Assembly: GCF_050624435.1 (NCBI RefSeq)
Contig: NC_134546.1
Location: 79,215,700-79,279,699, forward strand
Origin: Tenrec ecaudatus
Lineage: Eukaryota; Chordata; Mammalia; Afrosoricida; Tenrecidae
Direction of reading: 5' to 3'
Length of the DNA stretch: 64,000 nt
Part shown: positions 10,475 through 22,165 of the stretch, one piece after another
Layout of the letters: every line of letters begins with the position of its first letter
Position numbering within the stretch: position 1 is the stretch's first letter
Translations under genes and position numbers: made by a program
The notes under the pieces: model-generated
The model's input: the letters and a program-made list of their open reading frames with translations, nothing else
What the model was told of the DNA's origin: nothing
The model's database searches: none

Positions 10475-10890
10475 ATTGATATTGTTAGGCACCCTTGAGC
10501 TGGCTTCAACTCACAGAGACCCGTGTTCAACAGGATGAAATACTGCCCGGAAGTGCACTCAGAATCGTTCCTCTGTTTGACTCATCGTTGCAGCCTTTGT
10601 GACAATCCGCCTCCTTGAAAGTCTCTCTCCTTTTCATTAACAGTCTACTTTACCAAGCACAAGACCATTCTCCGGGTTCTGGTTCCTCCGAACAACATGC
10701 CCAAATAAGGGAGATAAAGTGTTACTTGAATGCTTCCAAGAAGCATCCAAGATGTGCTTATTCCAAGACAGACCTGCTTGTCCTTCAGGCAGCCCATGAT
10801 ACATTTAATATTATTCTCTAGCACCATAACCCAAGTGCATCAAATCTTCTTTGATCTTTCTTATAGGGTAATTGGTCTTTATTAGAATCA
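10475..10890 (-). repeat. BovB/RTE-like LINE fragment, antisense
   Basis: Matches from memory the abundant afrotherian RTE element (RTE1/BovB type): 'tactttaccaagcacaaga', 'ttccaagacagacctgct', 'ggcagcccatgata'. No frame is open. Confidence 0.7.
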
Positions 10891-11129
10891 CTCTTGGTGA
10901 TCACAACTGCGGCTGCTGTTTCAGGCACTACAGATAATGTTCCGGGTTGTTACTAAAATCACGCAATGTACAGGACAGCATCCTACAATAAATACTCCAG
11001 GATCAAAAAGCAGCAGTAGTGCCGACGTTGAAGAAATCTATATAATCTTAACTCTGGTCAACATGAGAAAATTGTTGATCTTCAGAAAGTAAAGGTCGAT
11101 ACATGTAAATTATACTTAGGTGAACCTGG

Positions 11130-11225
11130 ACCACAGCACTATGTAGCACAATGATTAAATGCTCAAGTTTTAGCCAAAAGATTAGCAGTTTAAAACCACT
11201 CAGTGAGTCTGTTGGCTAAAGACAT
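11130..11225 (+). repeat. AfroSINE-type SINE fragment
   Basis: Contains 'gattagcagtttaaaaccac', the B-box side of the SINE head, preceded by a degenerate 'gtagcacaatgattaaat'. Confidence 0.55.
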
Positions 11226-11529
11226 TCTAACAGAAAAAGAAAATCCTATTTGGACAGTTCTTTTCTTTAATTCAGTGTCTAACAACCATCCTGCACCCAA
11301 ACAGCCTTGGATGCTTAAAGTTATTCCATTACGTAGACAAGACATTTACTGCGAGTAATTAGCCGAGACACAGTGAATGGCAACCAAAGAATTATTATAA
11401 AGACAGTATATTGATACATATTTCCCTTTGCTAGGTATGTTTTCCAACATAAAATATATACCTTTTCCCTCAGCACTGACATTCAACATGGGAAGAATGG
11501 TGTGTTTTTCAGTTTTTTTTTGAAGATTT

Positions 11530-11990
11530 AAGTCCCACAGAGTCAGTTCCAGTTCTCAGTGATGCAATGTACAACAGAATGAAATAATGCCTTGTTCGGC
11601 ACCATAATCACAATGAATATTTTGAGCCCATTGTTACAGCCAATGTGTCAATCCATCTCATGATGTGCCTTACTCTTCATTGATCTCCTGCTTTATCATG
11701 GTTGATGTCTTTCTCAAGGGACTGGTATCAATAGTCTCACCATCCCTGATTCTAAGCAACTCACTGGCTGTTCTCCCTTCAAAACAGATCTGCTTGTTTT
11801 ATTGCCAGCCCGCCCCACAGTACTTTCCTCGTGTTTTTTTCAACACCATAAGTAAAAGGTCATCATTTTTTCCTATGGCCTTGCTTATTCATAGTCCAGG
11901 GTTCATATGCATATAACAATATGGCATATATTATGATTTGGATTCTAAAAGTGACATTTAAGAAACCCTGTAATATGTGCTTCTTGGTGT
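11530..11990 (-). repeat. BovB/RTE-like LINE fragment, antisense
   Basis: Same element as at 10.5 kb: 'caatgtacaacagaatgaa', 'gagcccattgttacagcc', 'tattcatagtccagg'. An 83-residue open frame here (11665-11916) is only antisense LINE sequence. Confidence 0.7.
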
Positions 11991-12002
11991 AGAGATATCA
12001 AG

Positions 12003-12205
12003 GGCTTTGCTGGTGCTGTGTGATAAGATTTGGTTGCTCACTAAAAGGCCAGGGATTCAAACCAGCCAGCGGTTCCCCCTGAGTGAGATGACTTCTATTC
12101 CTGTATATACTTACAGTCAGAGAAAGCCTAACGAGCAGTTCCAATCAGTCTTCTAAGGTTCCTATTCAGAATAGATGCAATCACAGAGGGTTTGGTTTTG
12201 GAAGA
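12003..12205 (+). repeat. AfroSINE-type SINE
   Basis: Visible parts: 'gctttgctggtgctgtgtg' head, 'gattcaaaccagccagcgg', and 'gagcagttccaatcag' in the tail. It lies just upstream of a V-segment fragment and may mark the break that removed the 5' part of that gene. Confidence 0.65.
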
Positions 12206-12247
12206 AGAGATAGCTCATTTCATAGCTTAGTTGCTTGGTTTACCAAG

Positions 12248-12368
12248 TTTCCCTCACCCAGACACATCCAAGAACCAGTTCTCCCTGCAGATGAGCTCTG
12301 TGACCCCTGATGACCACTGTGCAAGGAGCCAAGGAGAGAGAAAGTCAATGTGAGCCCCCGCACAAACC
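12248..12368 (+). pseudogene. IGHV4-like 3'-end fragment
   Basis: Only the end of framework 3 is left: 'gacacatccaagaaccag' then 'ctccctgcagatgagctctg' (DTSKNQ, SLQMSS). A deletion of about a dozen bases removes the Tyr-Tyr region before the conserved Cys ('cactgtgcaagg'). The heptamer position reads CAAGGAG (12330-12336). After a 23-base spacer the nonamer GCACAAACC (12360-12368) is fair. The leader, framework 1, CDR1 and CDR2 are absent; SINE and RTE fragments lie upstream. It cannot function. Confidence 0.82.
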
Positions 12369-12679
12369 ACCCTGCAGGACAGCTGGGGTGTGGCGGGGGG
12401 GGGGTGTTGGAGGGGCGACTGATGTAAAGATCAGCAGGGGGAGTTCAGGCCCAAATTAACAGGTGCAGGAACCAGAAGCAGATGTTTGTGTGAGCACAGA
12501 AGAGATTTTCTGTTGTATCTTGGATTGGCTTTGTTACCACCGCTTAGCAACTGATTGAGAGGAAACTCCAGTAGAAACTCTTCTATTTTGTCTTAACTTA
12601 GAAGAGGAAAAACTATTGTGAAAGCAAATATACAGAAAAACAGAAATATACTTAACTAAAATAAGTGATAGAAAATGGG
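12369..12679. other. V 3' flank and spacer
   Basis: The flank 'accctgcagga' of a V segment is followed by a G tract near 12390-12412. Nothing else is seen. Confidence 0.4.
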
Positions 12680-12880
12680 TAAGACTGCTGTTGAGTCAAT
12701 GAAGACTCATAGAAATCAAACAGGAGAAAACATAACGTCCCTTTGGATTTCGGAGACTAAAACTTTCAATGATCAGAAAGCTTCATCTTTCTCCTGAGGA
12801 GTATATGGTGATCATGAACAGCAGAATTTGCAATTAATAGTCTACTGTGTGATCCACAAGACCACAGGATCTCTGAGGTA
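12680..12880 (-). repeat. AfroSINE-type SINE, antisense, degenerate
   Basis: 'gactgctgttgagtcaatga', 'agactcatagaaatc' and 'ggatttcggagactaaaac' match the complement of the SINE tail. The head is degenerate. Confidence 0.55.
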
Positions 12881-12924
12881 TGACGGGTGGGTAGTTCTGA
12901 CCTTGCTTATCCCGGTCTGTTTCA

Positions 12925-13470
12925 TTTTTTTTTAACTTGATGAGTATTTTCTATTAAAATTTGGTCAGCAATTTCCATGCCCTTAAAGACAGATGCTGGG
13001 ATCTTGTTCAGAATTGTAGTATAATTATAGATTGCTTAGAGTGTGTTATTTTCACAAAGGCAAGCCTTCCTCTTCCCTAACATGGTCCATTATTCTAATT
13101 ATTTGAGTGTCTTTTGGTACCTGGGAGTAGTGTTTTTCTTATACTTTTCTTTCTGTAAGACTTTTGTTTCTCTGCTTAGGTTTATTTCAATTTATTTTAT
13201 CTTTTAGATGGTTATTGTAAATTGTATTATTTTTTATTTCCTTTTCAGAACTTTCTCTATTGGTATGTGGAAATCAAAATGATTTTCTATGTTGACCTTA
13301 TAACCTGTGAAATGTTTTAATCTTTAAACTAGTTTCAATAAATTTCTTCTATGGCTTTGGTTTTTCTATGTTTAGAGTGATGTCATCAGCAGCTATAGAG
13401 CGTTTTACTTCTCTGGTGCCATTTTGGATGCATTTGTTTTACATGTGTTGATTGATAGCTATAGTTAAGA
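12925..13470 (-). repeat. L1 ORF2 fragment, antisense
   Basis: Matches the complement of an old L1 reverse-transcriptase region: 'gatgtcatcagcagctata', 'gccattttggatgcatttg' and a preceding T-rich tract. Frames are broken. Confidence 0.55.
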
Positions 13471-13474
13471 GTTT

Positions 13475-13965
13475 CTGTTAGTTAGGGTTGACTAGAGAAA
13501 TGTGTTTAAGAAAGAGCTTTATATAAAAGAGCAATTGTAAAAATAAAAAGCTGAGAAAACATCCCAGCCCAGTCCAGATCAAGTCCCTAGGCCCGATATC
13601 AGCCCATATATCTGATACCAATCTACAAATTCCTCTTCATACTTATGTAACACATGTGATAACACTGAATGCAGAAAGATCACATGCCAGTGGCTGGACA
13701 ATCTTGTGGATCCAGTGGCGGTGGAAGCATCTCAGTGCTGGCAGAGGGTTTCCAAGTGGTTCTCCAACTGCAGGACTCTAGTGCAGCTCCATGTTTCTTA
13801 TCAGCAGGAATGTCTCAGAGTGAGTGAGTACGTATCCTGCCTCCAGCAAGCTATTTCTCTCCATAGTGCCCTCAAATGAGGTTATCAATCTATGATCTGA
13901 TTGACAGGCTAAACTCCACCCCTTCACTTTTAATAGTCTCAAGTTGACACCAGATTATGTAACTA
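13475..13965. repeat. Interspersed repeat X, copy 1
   Basis: Shares ordered blocks with 14876-15312: 'cagtccagatcaagtcc', 'gatatcagcccatat', 'gccagtggctgg', 'gattgacaggcta' and 'agttgacaccagat'. It starts 'gttagttagggttgac', like many mammalian interspersed repeats. I recognise similar sequence from afrotherian genomes but cannot name the family safely. Confidence 0.6.
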
Positions 13966-14074
13966 CCACGGAGTTTCAGCACAATTTGAAATAAGATTGG
14001 TATTTATTGGTATCCTTATCTGGTTTCAATTTGAAAGGGGAATAATTTCACTCATTCTCCATTGAGTACGATAT

Positions 14075-14860
14075 TTGTCACTGGCATTGCACTTTGCTGT
14101 TTTAAATCATATTAACTCAGTTTGGACTCACAGCAACAATCGAGAAAACAGGTCATGCTTCATTTTCACAGATGTCATGTATGAGGCCTTCGTTGCAGTT
14201 ACTGTGCCAATCTATCTTGTTAAAGGTCATCTTTTAAAAATAACCTTATGCTTTATCAACCATTATATTATTTTCCAAGTTCTGATTTTAATGGTATATG
14301 TCCAAATCACTTGAGATGAAGGAATCAACTCCTCACTTCTTTCGAGTAAGCATTATAAGAGTACGTCTTCCAATATACAATTTTTTTCCCTTCTGGCTGT
14401 CCATTCTACCATCAAATTATTCACAAGTACCATAATTCAAATATACCATTTAATCTTTGATCTTTCTCAATCATTTTCTGACTTGCACGTGTATATGAGA
14501 CAATTGGAAACTGCATAGTTTGGGCCAGGTACATCTCAGTCCTCAAAGAGTCATCCTTGCTCTGCAACCTTTCAGGAGGTCTGTGCAGCAGCTTTGCTCA
14601 ATGAACAGCATCATTTGATTGACTGTGGCTTCCATGAGTATTGATTGTAGATCCAAGCGAGGTGAACTCCTTCACAACTTCAATATGATCTCCATTTATC
14701 TTGCTATTTTCCATTGGTCCCATAGTGGGGAGTTTAATTTCTTTACAATGAATTTTAGACTAAAGTGAAAGCAGCAGTCCCTGATCTTTATCAGTAAGGT
14801 TTACAAGTCATACTATCTTACAACATGTAGTATTATGTCACTTGCGTGACAGATTAACAT
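14075..14860 (-). repeat. BovB/RTE-like LINE fragment, antisense (reverse-transcriptase region)
   Basis: Long diverged match to the RTE element: 'gtagatccaagcgaggtgaa', 'tccatttatcttgctatt', 'ggtcccatagtgggga', 'ccctgatctttatcagtaag'. Read on the minus strand it approaches the YADD-containing reverse-transcriptase region, with multiple stops. Confidence 0.7.
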
Positions 14861-14875
14861 GGCTTCCTACAATTG

Positions 14876-15312
14876 AACATGGAGTAAACACCCCAGTCCA
14901 ATCCAGATCAAGTCCATAAGTCTGATATTAGCCCATATGTCCATTATCAATATAAAGTTTTTTCAGACTCATTAAACACATGCATTGAAGCCAAATGCAG
15001 GACGGCCACAAGCCAGTGGGTAGAAAGTCTTTGGGACCAGTGGCTTGGTAAGCATCTAGGTGCTGACAGGAGTCTCTCTGTAGCCTCTCCAGATTCCAAG
15101 GTCTGATTGCGTCCATGTGGCTTGTCTTCTGCAATGTCTCCCAGGGAGTGGCAGAGAGAGTGTCTTCCATCTCAAGGAGGAAGTACCAGATTTCCCAGAA
15201 TTCTCAGGGGAAGGCCATGCCCATAGACGTCTCATTGGTTATCTCCAGATTGACAGCCTAGACTCAAACCCTATATTCTTAATCCTTAAATTGACACGAG
15301 ATCAGGTGACTA
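14876..15312. repeat. Interspersed repeat X, copy 2
   Basis: Second copy of the repeat at 13.5 kb, in the same orientation. Its end ('caggtgactaccaca') abuts framework 3 of a V fragment. Confidence 0.6.
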
Positions 15313-15314
15313 CC

Positions 15315-15382
15315 ACAACACTCAAGCTCCAAATAGACAGTCTGAAACCCGAGGACATGGCCACGTATTACTGTGCAAGAGA
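15315..15382 (+). pseudogene. IGHV 3'-end fragment, clan III-like
   Basis: Reads TLKLQIDSLKPEDMATYYCAR, the end of framework 3 of an IGHV3-like segment (usual form LYLQMNSLK-ED-A-YYC). Everything 5' of this is missing; repeat X ends within a few bases of the first recognisable V codon. The conserved Cys codon is at 15372. The local frame is open but has no leader, so it can only be a fragment. It might serve as a donor for gene conversion or V replacement; this is speculation. Confidence 0.85.
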
Positions 15383-15421
15383 CACTCTGAGGGGAAGTCA
15401 GTGAGAGCCCAGACACAAACC
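15383..15421 (+). promoter_or_regulatory. V-type recombination signal (23-bp spacer)
   Basis: Heptamer CACTCTG (15383-15389, two changes), a 23-base spacer and nonamer ACACAAACC (15413-15421). The flank 'tcccctggcagga' is typical. Confidence 0.85.
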
Positions 15422-17100
15422 TCCCCTGGCAGGAGGAGACTGGTCTCCAGGGGGCGCTCAGAACCCACAGAGCACAGGACTCAAATCCAGAAGCAGATGC
15501 AGCAGGAGCTTCAGGGTTGGTTTCCTGTGGTTATATATGGATTCTTCTAAATCTTTCTCTAATTTAAAAATATTACTTCTGTGTCTACTCCTGATATCTG
15601 TAAATTCAAAAGCTATATTGTATCAGAATCATATATTCTGTCCTACTATGGAGAAGAAATGACTCTGCCAGGGGTCCCTGCATCAGAGTTCTCATGACGC
15701 TGATAAAATGCTGGCCAATCAGACTCCAGGAAAAATGGTGCCTGGGTAAAGGTATCTCTTAAGTGCTTGAGTATTGTCTGAAAATCTAACAGTATGTTTT
15801 TCCCTCACATTTTTTGAGGTAACTGGCAATCATCTAGCTAATGATTTAGTTAAAAGCTAGGCAGGCAGTTTATTTTACATTGAATTATTTCTTCAAATGA
15901 CACAATTTTTGTTCTTTTTGCTGATTTTTGCGTTTGCTTTTTTCCCCTAAACTTGGTGGTCTATTACTTGCACGCATGTGTGTGTATGTGTGTGTCTCTG
16001 TGTGTGTGTGTGTTCTGGAATCCCATCTAAAAATACATAAACTCACCAATTGTATTTTATTATCTGTGAGCTAATATCTTGTATCTGTATCGGTCTGTCC
16101 TACAGAACCTGTAGCCCATGGTGGTTCAGAAACACACTAACTTATTTGTGAAAATTCAGGATACAGAGAGATCTCTAGGGTCAAATGGGATTATTCAGTT
16201 CTTAATGTCAGATGTTGTATCTTCACTTTCACAGTCCCACAGAATATCAGCACACTGTTTTGGTTTCACACAGAGGATCCACATTTGTCCTGTTAAAACC
16301 CCAATTCTGGTGAGTTTGTTACTAATTTGTTGTATGATATCAGTAAATTTCCCACTATCTAGTGATACACAACCTTAGGTGAGGAATTTCAGATATTTCA
16401 GTAAAGATTCGGTATAAAATGTGAGCTCAGGTGTAAATAACATAATTGATGACTTTGTGGATAAGAAATGTCTTCCTGGGTCATAAATAAATTGATTTAG
16501 TGTTACATGTACTCTTTCCCCACTGGGATGACTCTTGAGTAGACATAGGAGTGTAGTTGTTGAAGAAAAGCTCTTCCTTTTTAGTGACTCACAAAAGCCA
16601 CTCCTATTTATAGTAATCATTGAATTGGGGCCAATTTTGGCTGTATTTACTGAGATAACTAGAGTCATCCGATCTTCAAACTTGTGAATATCTAATAATG
16701 TTACTATAATCTAATACAGAAGAGAAAGTGTGTATCTTACAAGTTAAATGTCCTTGGATTTCATGCGAGTTTCTTATAAATATCAAAGTCCTTGAGACTA
16801 GAGGGCCACTGCTTTAATTCCTGAAGTCGTCAATGCTAAGCCATGTGTCCCTCCTCAACCATCTTCCTCATCACTTTCTGTAGCCTGGAAGAACAGGACT
16901 TTGGTCTGGGTGAATGGACAAATCATGGACAGGACTATTTTCTCAGTGGAAACAGTCAACATTCTCATTCCAGATGAGCCCCTAACTGCATTACAAAGGT
17001 ACCTCTCACAGCCAATCTCCACCTAGTCCACCAGATAGAGTCTCATGACATATTTATTTAAATTTAGGTCTTACTCTCTTTGGATAAAGCTCCTGGGAAT
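15422..17100. other. Intergenic spacer
   Basis: V 3' flank runs to about 15500. A TG-rich microsatellite sits at about 15976-16015. The rest has no gene or repeat I can name. Confidence 0.4.
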
Positions 17101-17101
17101 C

Positions 17102-17465
17102 ATGAAACTCATTCCTGAGAATATGTCGCTTTCTTCCTCTCCTTGGAGGTAGATTTCAGGTGAGTAGCTCAGGGATTGAAACCTGAAGTTTTGGGGATGC
17201 TTTATCTGAGCACATGCCCCACTGTCTCCAGGTACAGCTGCAGGGGTTGGACCAGGACTTGTAAAACTCATAGATATTGTGCTCACTTGTTCTGTCTTTA
17301 GATTATCTATAACCAGCTGTGGGTCAGTATGCTATGGAGTGATGAGAGTGCACACTATATTCCCACTCTGATGTCCTGAGTGCACATCCCCAGTGACCTC
17401 TTTCATTGTCACATTCATTGAACACTGAGCTCCATTGCTGCGCAGGTTATTGCTGTGCATTCCTG
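17102..17465 (+). pseudogene. IGHV clan II pseudogene, paralogue of the open gene at 9.39 kb
   Basis: The leader and intron match the open gene: donor 'caggtgagt' near 17158, and intron end 'atctgagcacatg' with 'actgtctccag', against 'acctgagcacatg' upstream. The V exon starts at 17232 with 'gtacagctgcag'. Framework 1 and CDR1 are traceable ('cttgttctgtctttagatta', 'ataaccagctgtgg'). Most of framework 2 is deleted, so the CDR2-like 'tatggagtgatgag' follows at once. Stops occur in the leader (TAG) and in framework 3. A trace of the second Cys is 'ttattgctgtgc' near 17448. No usable recombination signal follows. Confidence 0.75.
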
Positions 17466-18124
17466 TGAAAGGATGCTGGGAGACGGCAGTGTTATTCCAG
17501 AACTCCAGGTGAAGAAAGGGATCTGAGCTGCACTCTGCTCCATTACGCTCCTGTCTGTGTATTCTTTGTTTTCCTTAAACATATTTTACATTACTGTTTA
17601 GAAGTTCTCCTTATTTTGTAATATAATTGTCTCCAAAAATTAATTCTTGCTTCATGATTTTCTTTTATTAGAGCATCTTCTTTGTGACCTTATTTATCAT
17701 ACTATTTATAACACATTTAATGACATTTCCTTAAATTGAGATTTAAGAAAATTATAACATATTTAGATTTTTAACATAATCACCAGATTTAGAGATTCAT
17801 ATTTAATTTTTTAATACCGATCTCTGTCCCAAGTGTGAATAACATGTTGACGTTGTATCAATTATGACCCTTTTCTTATTCTTTTGTATTTTCCATTACT
17901 TTTTATGGATAGATGGGAACGTTCAGAGACAGTACATATCAGAATATTGTGTTATGTATGATGTTTTCCCTTGCAAACTGATTATAACCTAACTCCTGCT
18001 ACACTTTTATTGTCAAGATTTGTGAAAATATAGGCAATGCTCCATTTATAATTAACTACATGCAATGTCCATCAGAGTTAAAATTAGTTTTCACTAAAAA
18101 TATCAAAGGTATCAGATTCCTCTA
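17466..18124. other. AT-rich spacer
   Basis: No gene or repeat is recognised. This is the last sequence before the LINE-like insertion. Confidence 0.4.
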
Positions 18125-20810
18125 TAAAACTTCATTTTTTTAAAATCTTTTTATTGGGGCTCATAAGGCTCTTATCACAATCTGTACAAACATCAATTGA
18201 GCAAAGAACCCTTAAACATTCGTTGCACTCGTCACTCTCATAATTCACCTTCCACTTGGGTTCCTGGAATCAGCTCGGTTTCCCTTTTTTTCCCCCCATC
18301 TCCCTCCCTCCCCGATCCCACCCCTGGTCCCTTGATAGTTTATAAATAATTATTATATCTTATCTTACACTCCCGGCGTCTCCCCTCACCCGCCTCCCCA
18401 TTGCCCATCTCTGAGAGAGGAGGTTACACATAGATCTCAGAGATCGGTTCTCCCTTTCTACATGCCCTTCCCTCCTGGTGTCGCCACTCCCACCGCTGGG
18501 GTTCGTCTGTCCTAGATTCCCTGTGCCTCCAGATCCCCACTGCACCGCTGTACATCCTCTGGTATAACCAGGTCCGCAAGGCAAGGTGGAATTGGGGTCA
18601 TGATGATTGGGAGGGGAGGAAGCGTTCAGGAACTAGAGGAAGGTTTTGAGTTTCATTATTGCTACACTGAACCCTGAGTGGCCCATCTCCTCCTCACTAC
18701 CCCTCTGGAAGGGGTGTCCAGCTGTGTACAGGTGGGCATTGGGTCCCCATCATGCACTCCCCCTCTTTCACGGTGATGTAATTCTCACCACCACCCCACC
18801 TTTGTTGTTGGAGACCTGGTCTCCTCTGTCCTTCATGGTCACCTATGTTGGTGTGCTGCTTCTGTGTGGGCTCGGTTGCTTCTGGGCTAGATGGCTGCTT
18901 GTTTGCTTTCAAGTCTTTAAGTCCCCAGACGCTATATCTCTCAGTAGCCGGGCACCATCAGCCTTCTTCACCACACTTGCTTATGCACACTTTCGTCTTC
19001 AGCGATTATGTGAGGAAGGTGATCATACAATGATTGTTTTTGTTTCTTTGTATCTGCTACATGGTCCATTCAACACCTTGTATTCACTTAGACCGTGTGC
19101 TTCTTCTCTGTGGGCTTTGTTGCTTCTGAGCTAGATGGCCGCTTATTTGCCTTCAAGCCTTTAAGACCCCAGACGCTATATATTTTTTTGATAGCCGGGC
19201 ACCATCAGCTTTCTTCACCACATTTGCTTACACACACGTCTGTCTTCAGTGATCATGTCGGGAAGATGGGTATCCTGCAATGGCTGTTTAGCAGGGCGAG
19301 GTGCTATTGTATTGGGGGATTATGCATGAGGAGGACCAATGTCCATCTGCTACCCTACTACTGAACCTATAAATATATGCATATAAATCAATTGCCCCCA
19401 TATTCATAAATATATTTACATATGTACATGTCTGTATTTAGGCTTCTCTGTATGCACTTTGCTTCCTACTCCTTTCCTCTATTTCCTTTCACTTTCCTCC
19501 CAACCCATTACCATGTTTAGCCTTCATTCTGGATTCAGTAGTTCCTCTCAGTTACCTTGCTCTTGGTCACTCCCTTCCAGTCCTCCCCTCCCCTCTATCC
19601 TCTGGTTGTGAACCACTCGCTGTTCCCTTGTCCCTGTGTTGGGTGACACCTCCTCCCTTCCCCTACCTCCCACGCTCTCATGTCCCTCTAGGACCGTTGG
19701 TCCTGTTGTTTTCTTCTCTCATTATTTGTCCAGCCTATCTTGTCTAGGTGGACTGCTGATATAGTAATATGTGCATACAAACAGATATGACTTTGACTGC
19801 GCCCAAGTGGCCCATAAGAACATGGCTTTGACAGAAGCAACATCGACACGCTGATATGCAGAAAAGCCACTAACATACAAAATTTACAAGGTAAAAAACA
19901 AAACAAATTAAAAGAAGACTAAACAAAAAGATAGCAAATATTAAAAGAAAAATTGCTAGTAGTTCAAGGTCCTTTCGTTGGCCTTTAGGAGTGTTTTCTA
20001 GGTGTAGCTTGTGAGGTGCCACATCCTGGCCCAGAAGACCATCCTTTATACTCCCTCGGGATCCCTTTGCTCTGCTTCCTCCACTGCTCCATTGCACACC
20101 CCCAGTGTTTGCCTCAGTGTGGCGGGGTCAGCTCAGTCGCCCATACCCCATTGTGTCTCAGGTGCTGTCCCGTGTAGGGCCATGTGTTGGTGCAGGATGT
20201 CACATCTCGTAGTGTGGTCAGCTGAATGGTGCTCTCTGTATGATGGGCCCTTCTAGCTGGTCTCTCGACCTTGGGCTTGGTGGACCCAGATGTACTCCAC
20301 TACGTCCTTTCTCCTTCTTTTGTTTCAGCTTCCTTCTGGATGTGGTGTGGTGGGTCAGTTCCTTTCCCACTCCAGACGATCTATTTTTGTTTTCTGTGGT
20401 ATTCCCTTCGAGTGTGGGGGTCGGCCTAATTCTGGTTTGGGCCGGCTTGTCGTCCAGCCTCTTTGTGTAGACCTCTGTACTTTGCGTTGCCGTCCTTGTT
20501 TGGTGTGTCGTGTTGGGGTACGTATGCATGTTCCAGATCTGTGGGGACACAACCGATACTCTCCCCCAGGTGGGTTAGTACCCTGCCCCCCCACCCATAC
20601 CATCCATTCGGATTCTCCCCCTCCCGGTTCTCCCTCTCCCTACCCCACTACTCCTTCTTTATGCTGGGCTCTCATGTACCTCCCTAGGTGTGGCCTGCCC
20701 TCCCTCCAACTATCTATGCTTCCTCCCATTTATTGTGGGACGGCTTATTCCCGAGCACAATATAATTCTGAATGGATGGTATGGGGGGGGCAGGGTAAAA
20801 CTTCATTTTT
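18125..20810 (-). mobile_element. LINE-like non-LTR insertion, 2.66 kb, with 15-bp target duplication
   Basis: The body (18140-20795) lies antisense. Its 3' end is at the left, with a poly-T run and 'ttattggggctcat' (complement of an AATAAA-type end). The direct repeat TAAAACTTCATTTTT flanks it at 18125-18139 and 20796-20810. Landmarks shared with other copies are 'ccccagacgctatat', 'gccgggcaccatcag' and 'atggtccattc'-like blocks. Several open frames of 70-175 codons on both strands are C/T-rich noise. I see no reverse transcriptase. It resembles a tenrec L1 3'-region element moved by target-primed reverse transcription. Confidence 0.85.
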
Positions 20811-22065
20811 AATTTGAAGTTTGGTTTTGTCTTCACTTGCACTTTCCCTAGAGAGAAACTAGATTTTAACTTCCCCAGTGCAACTTCTTGTTACTTTTAC
20901 TTGATGGTGGTCATGTTTGTGGCATGGTTTGGACCAGGAGGCATTTCTCTTGTCTTTCGACTGAAGCTCATTCTGAGGCAGGCATCCTGAACCTGGATAT
21001 GAGCTATGGCTTTCTAATGGCTCCTTTCCTCCTCAAAAGGTACTGGGCTAGCAGCTATGCCTGTCCTTATGTATGGGACAAAGTACCTTTTCTTCCAAAT
21101 TGTTCATTCCCTTGCTGCAGAAGGTTTTCACCAGCACTTTCAGCTAAACATTTTATGTTATTCTCCAGATTGAAGACTTCATGCTTAAACAAAGCAAGAG
21201 AGGTGGTTCTGATCATAATTTCACACTTGTTCTGGCTTGTATCAGGTGGGTATGGGATTTTATGAATTTATATCTAGACTTTCAATTGCTTTGTTCTGCT
21301 TAGAGTTAGGAGAGGCTGCATTTGAGCAGTGACTACTTTAGCCACATCCAGGGAAGAGAAGGAAATCTATATTTATTATCTACATCTTGAAAGAATGTTC
21401 TGCTATAAAACAAGTATTATCTTAAGTTTATAATCCTGGGAGATCCTATTCACTTTAGCACAAGAAACATCAAACTATTTATTAAATGTTTCAGGCTAAC
21501 CTTTACAAAGTTTAAATGTCATCCAAGGCTTCTACTCCAATGAAATTAAGACCTTGGTCTTTTTTTCTTCCTAATGGAAACTCTTCCTCTCTCAGAATAT
21601 GATGTTTATTGTTGCTGTTTTTAATGTTACTATATTCAAAATTGTTTTGGAGAAAAATTTACAGAATGGCCATGTTTGTTATTGTGATTCGTGATGTTAA
21701 GAATATGAATGCCTTTTTTCTCCTCTATTTTTGTTTTTTAACCTGAATAATAGCTTTCTTTATAAAAATAGATAAAGTGTTTGTATATATATGTTCATGT
21801 TCTAAGATGTTGAGCATTAAAATCAATTTATGCTGGCTAGATAAAAGCTTATGGGTTTATGCCCACACAAAAAAATAAGTGAACTAAGCTAAGTAAATGG
21901 GCATAAATATGGTCTGAAATCATTTGTATAAAAATACCTTATGGTATATGAAATATATGGACAGGGCTGTGATGTGTGTATCATGATCACATAAGAAGAA
22001 ATAATTTCCATCATATCTTTCTAAGACATTTTTTTATGTGTGTGCTATACATGTCTAAAATCATC
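20811..22065. other. Unassigned spacer
   Basis: A 125-codon open frame at 20888-21265 shows no recognisable motif. The rest is AT-rich. I see no gene. Confidence 0.35.
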
Positions 22066-22165
22066 ATGATATAGACCTAGAGAACCTTATGCTGAGTGAA
22101 ATTAGTCAATCTCAAAAGGGCAAATAGTATATTATATCACTATCAGCAAAAACAAAGAAGAGCCA
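22066..22165 (+). repeat. L1-like 3' fragment
   Basis: 'gagaaccttatgctgagtga', 'aattagtcaatctcaaaagg' and 'gcaaatagtatat' match a motif common in mammalian L1 3' regions. Confidence 0.5.

Noticed and set aside
18646..20817. Open frames of 160-175 codons in the LINE-like element
   Set aside because: They are C/T-rich low-complexity translations of a 3'-UTR-like repeat, with overlapping frames on both strands and no reverse-transcriptase motif.
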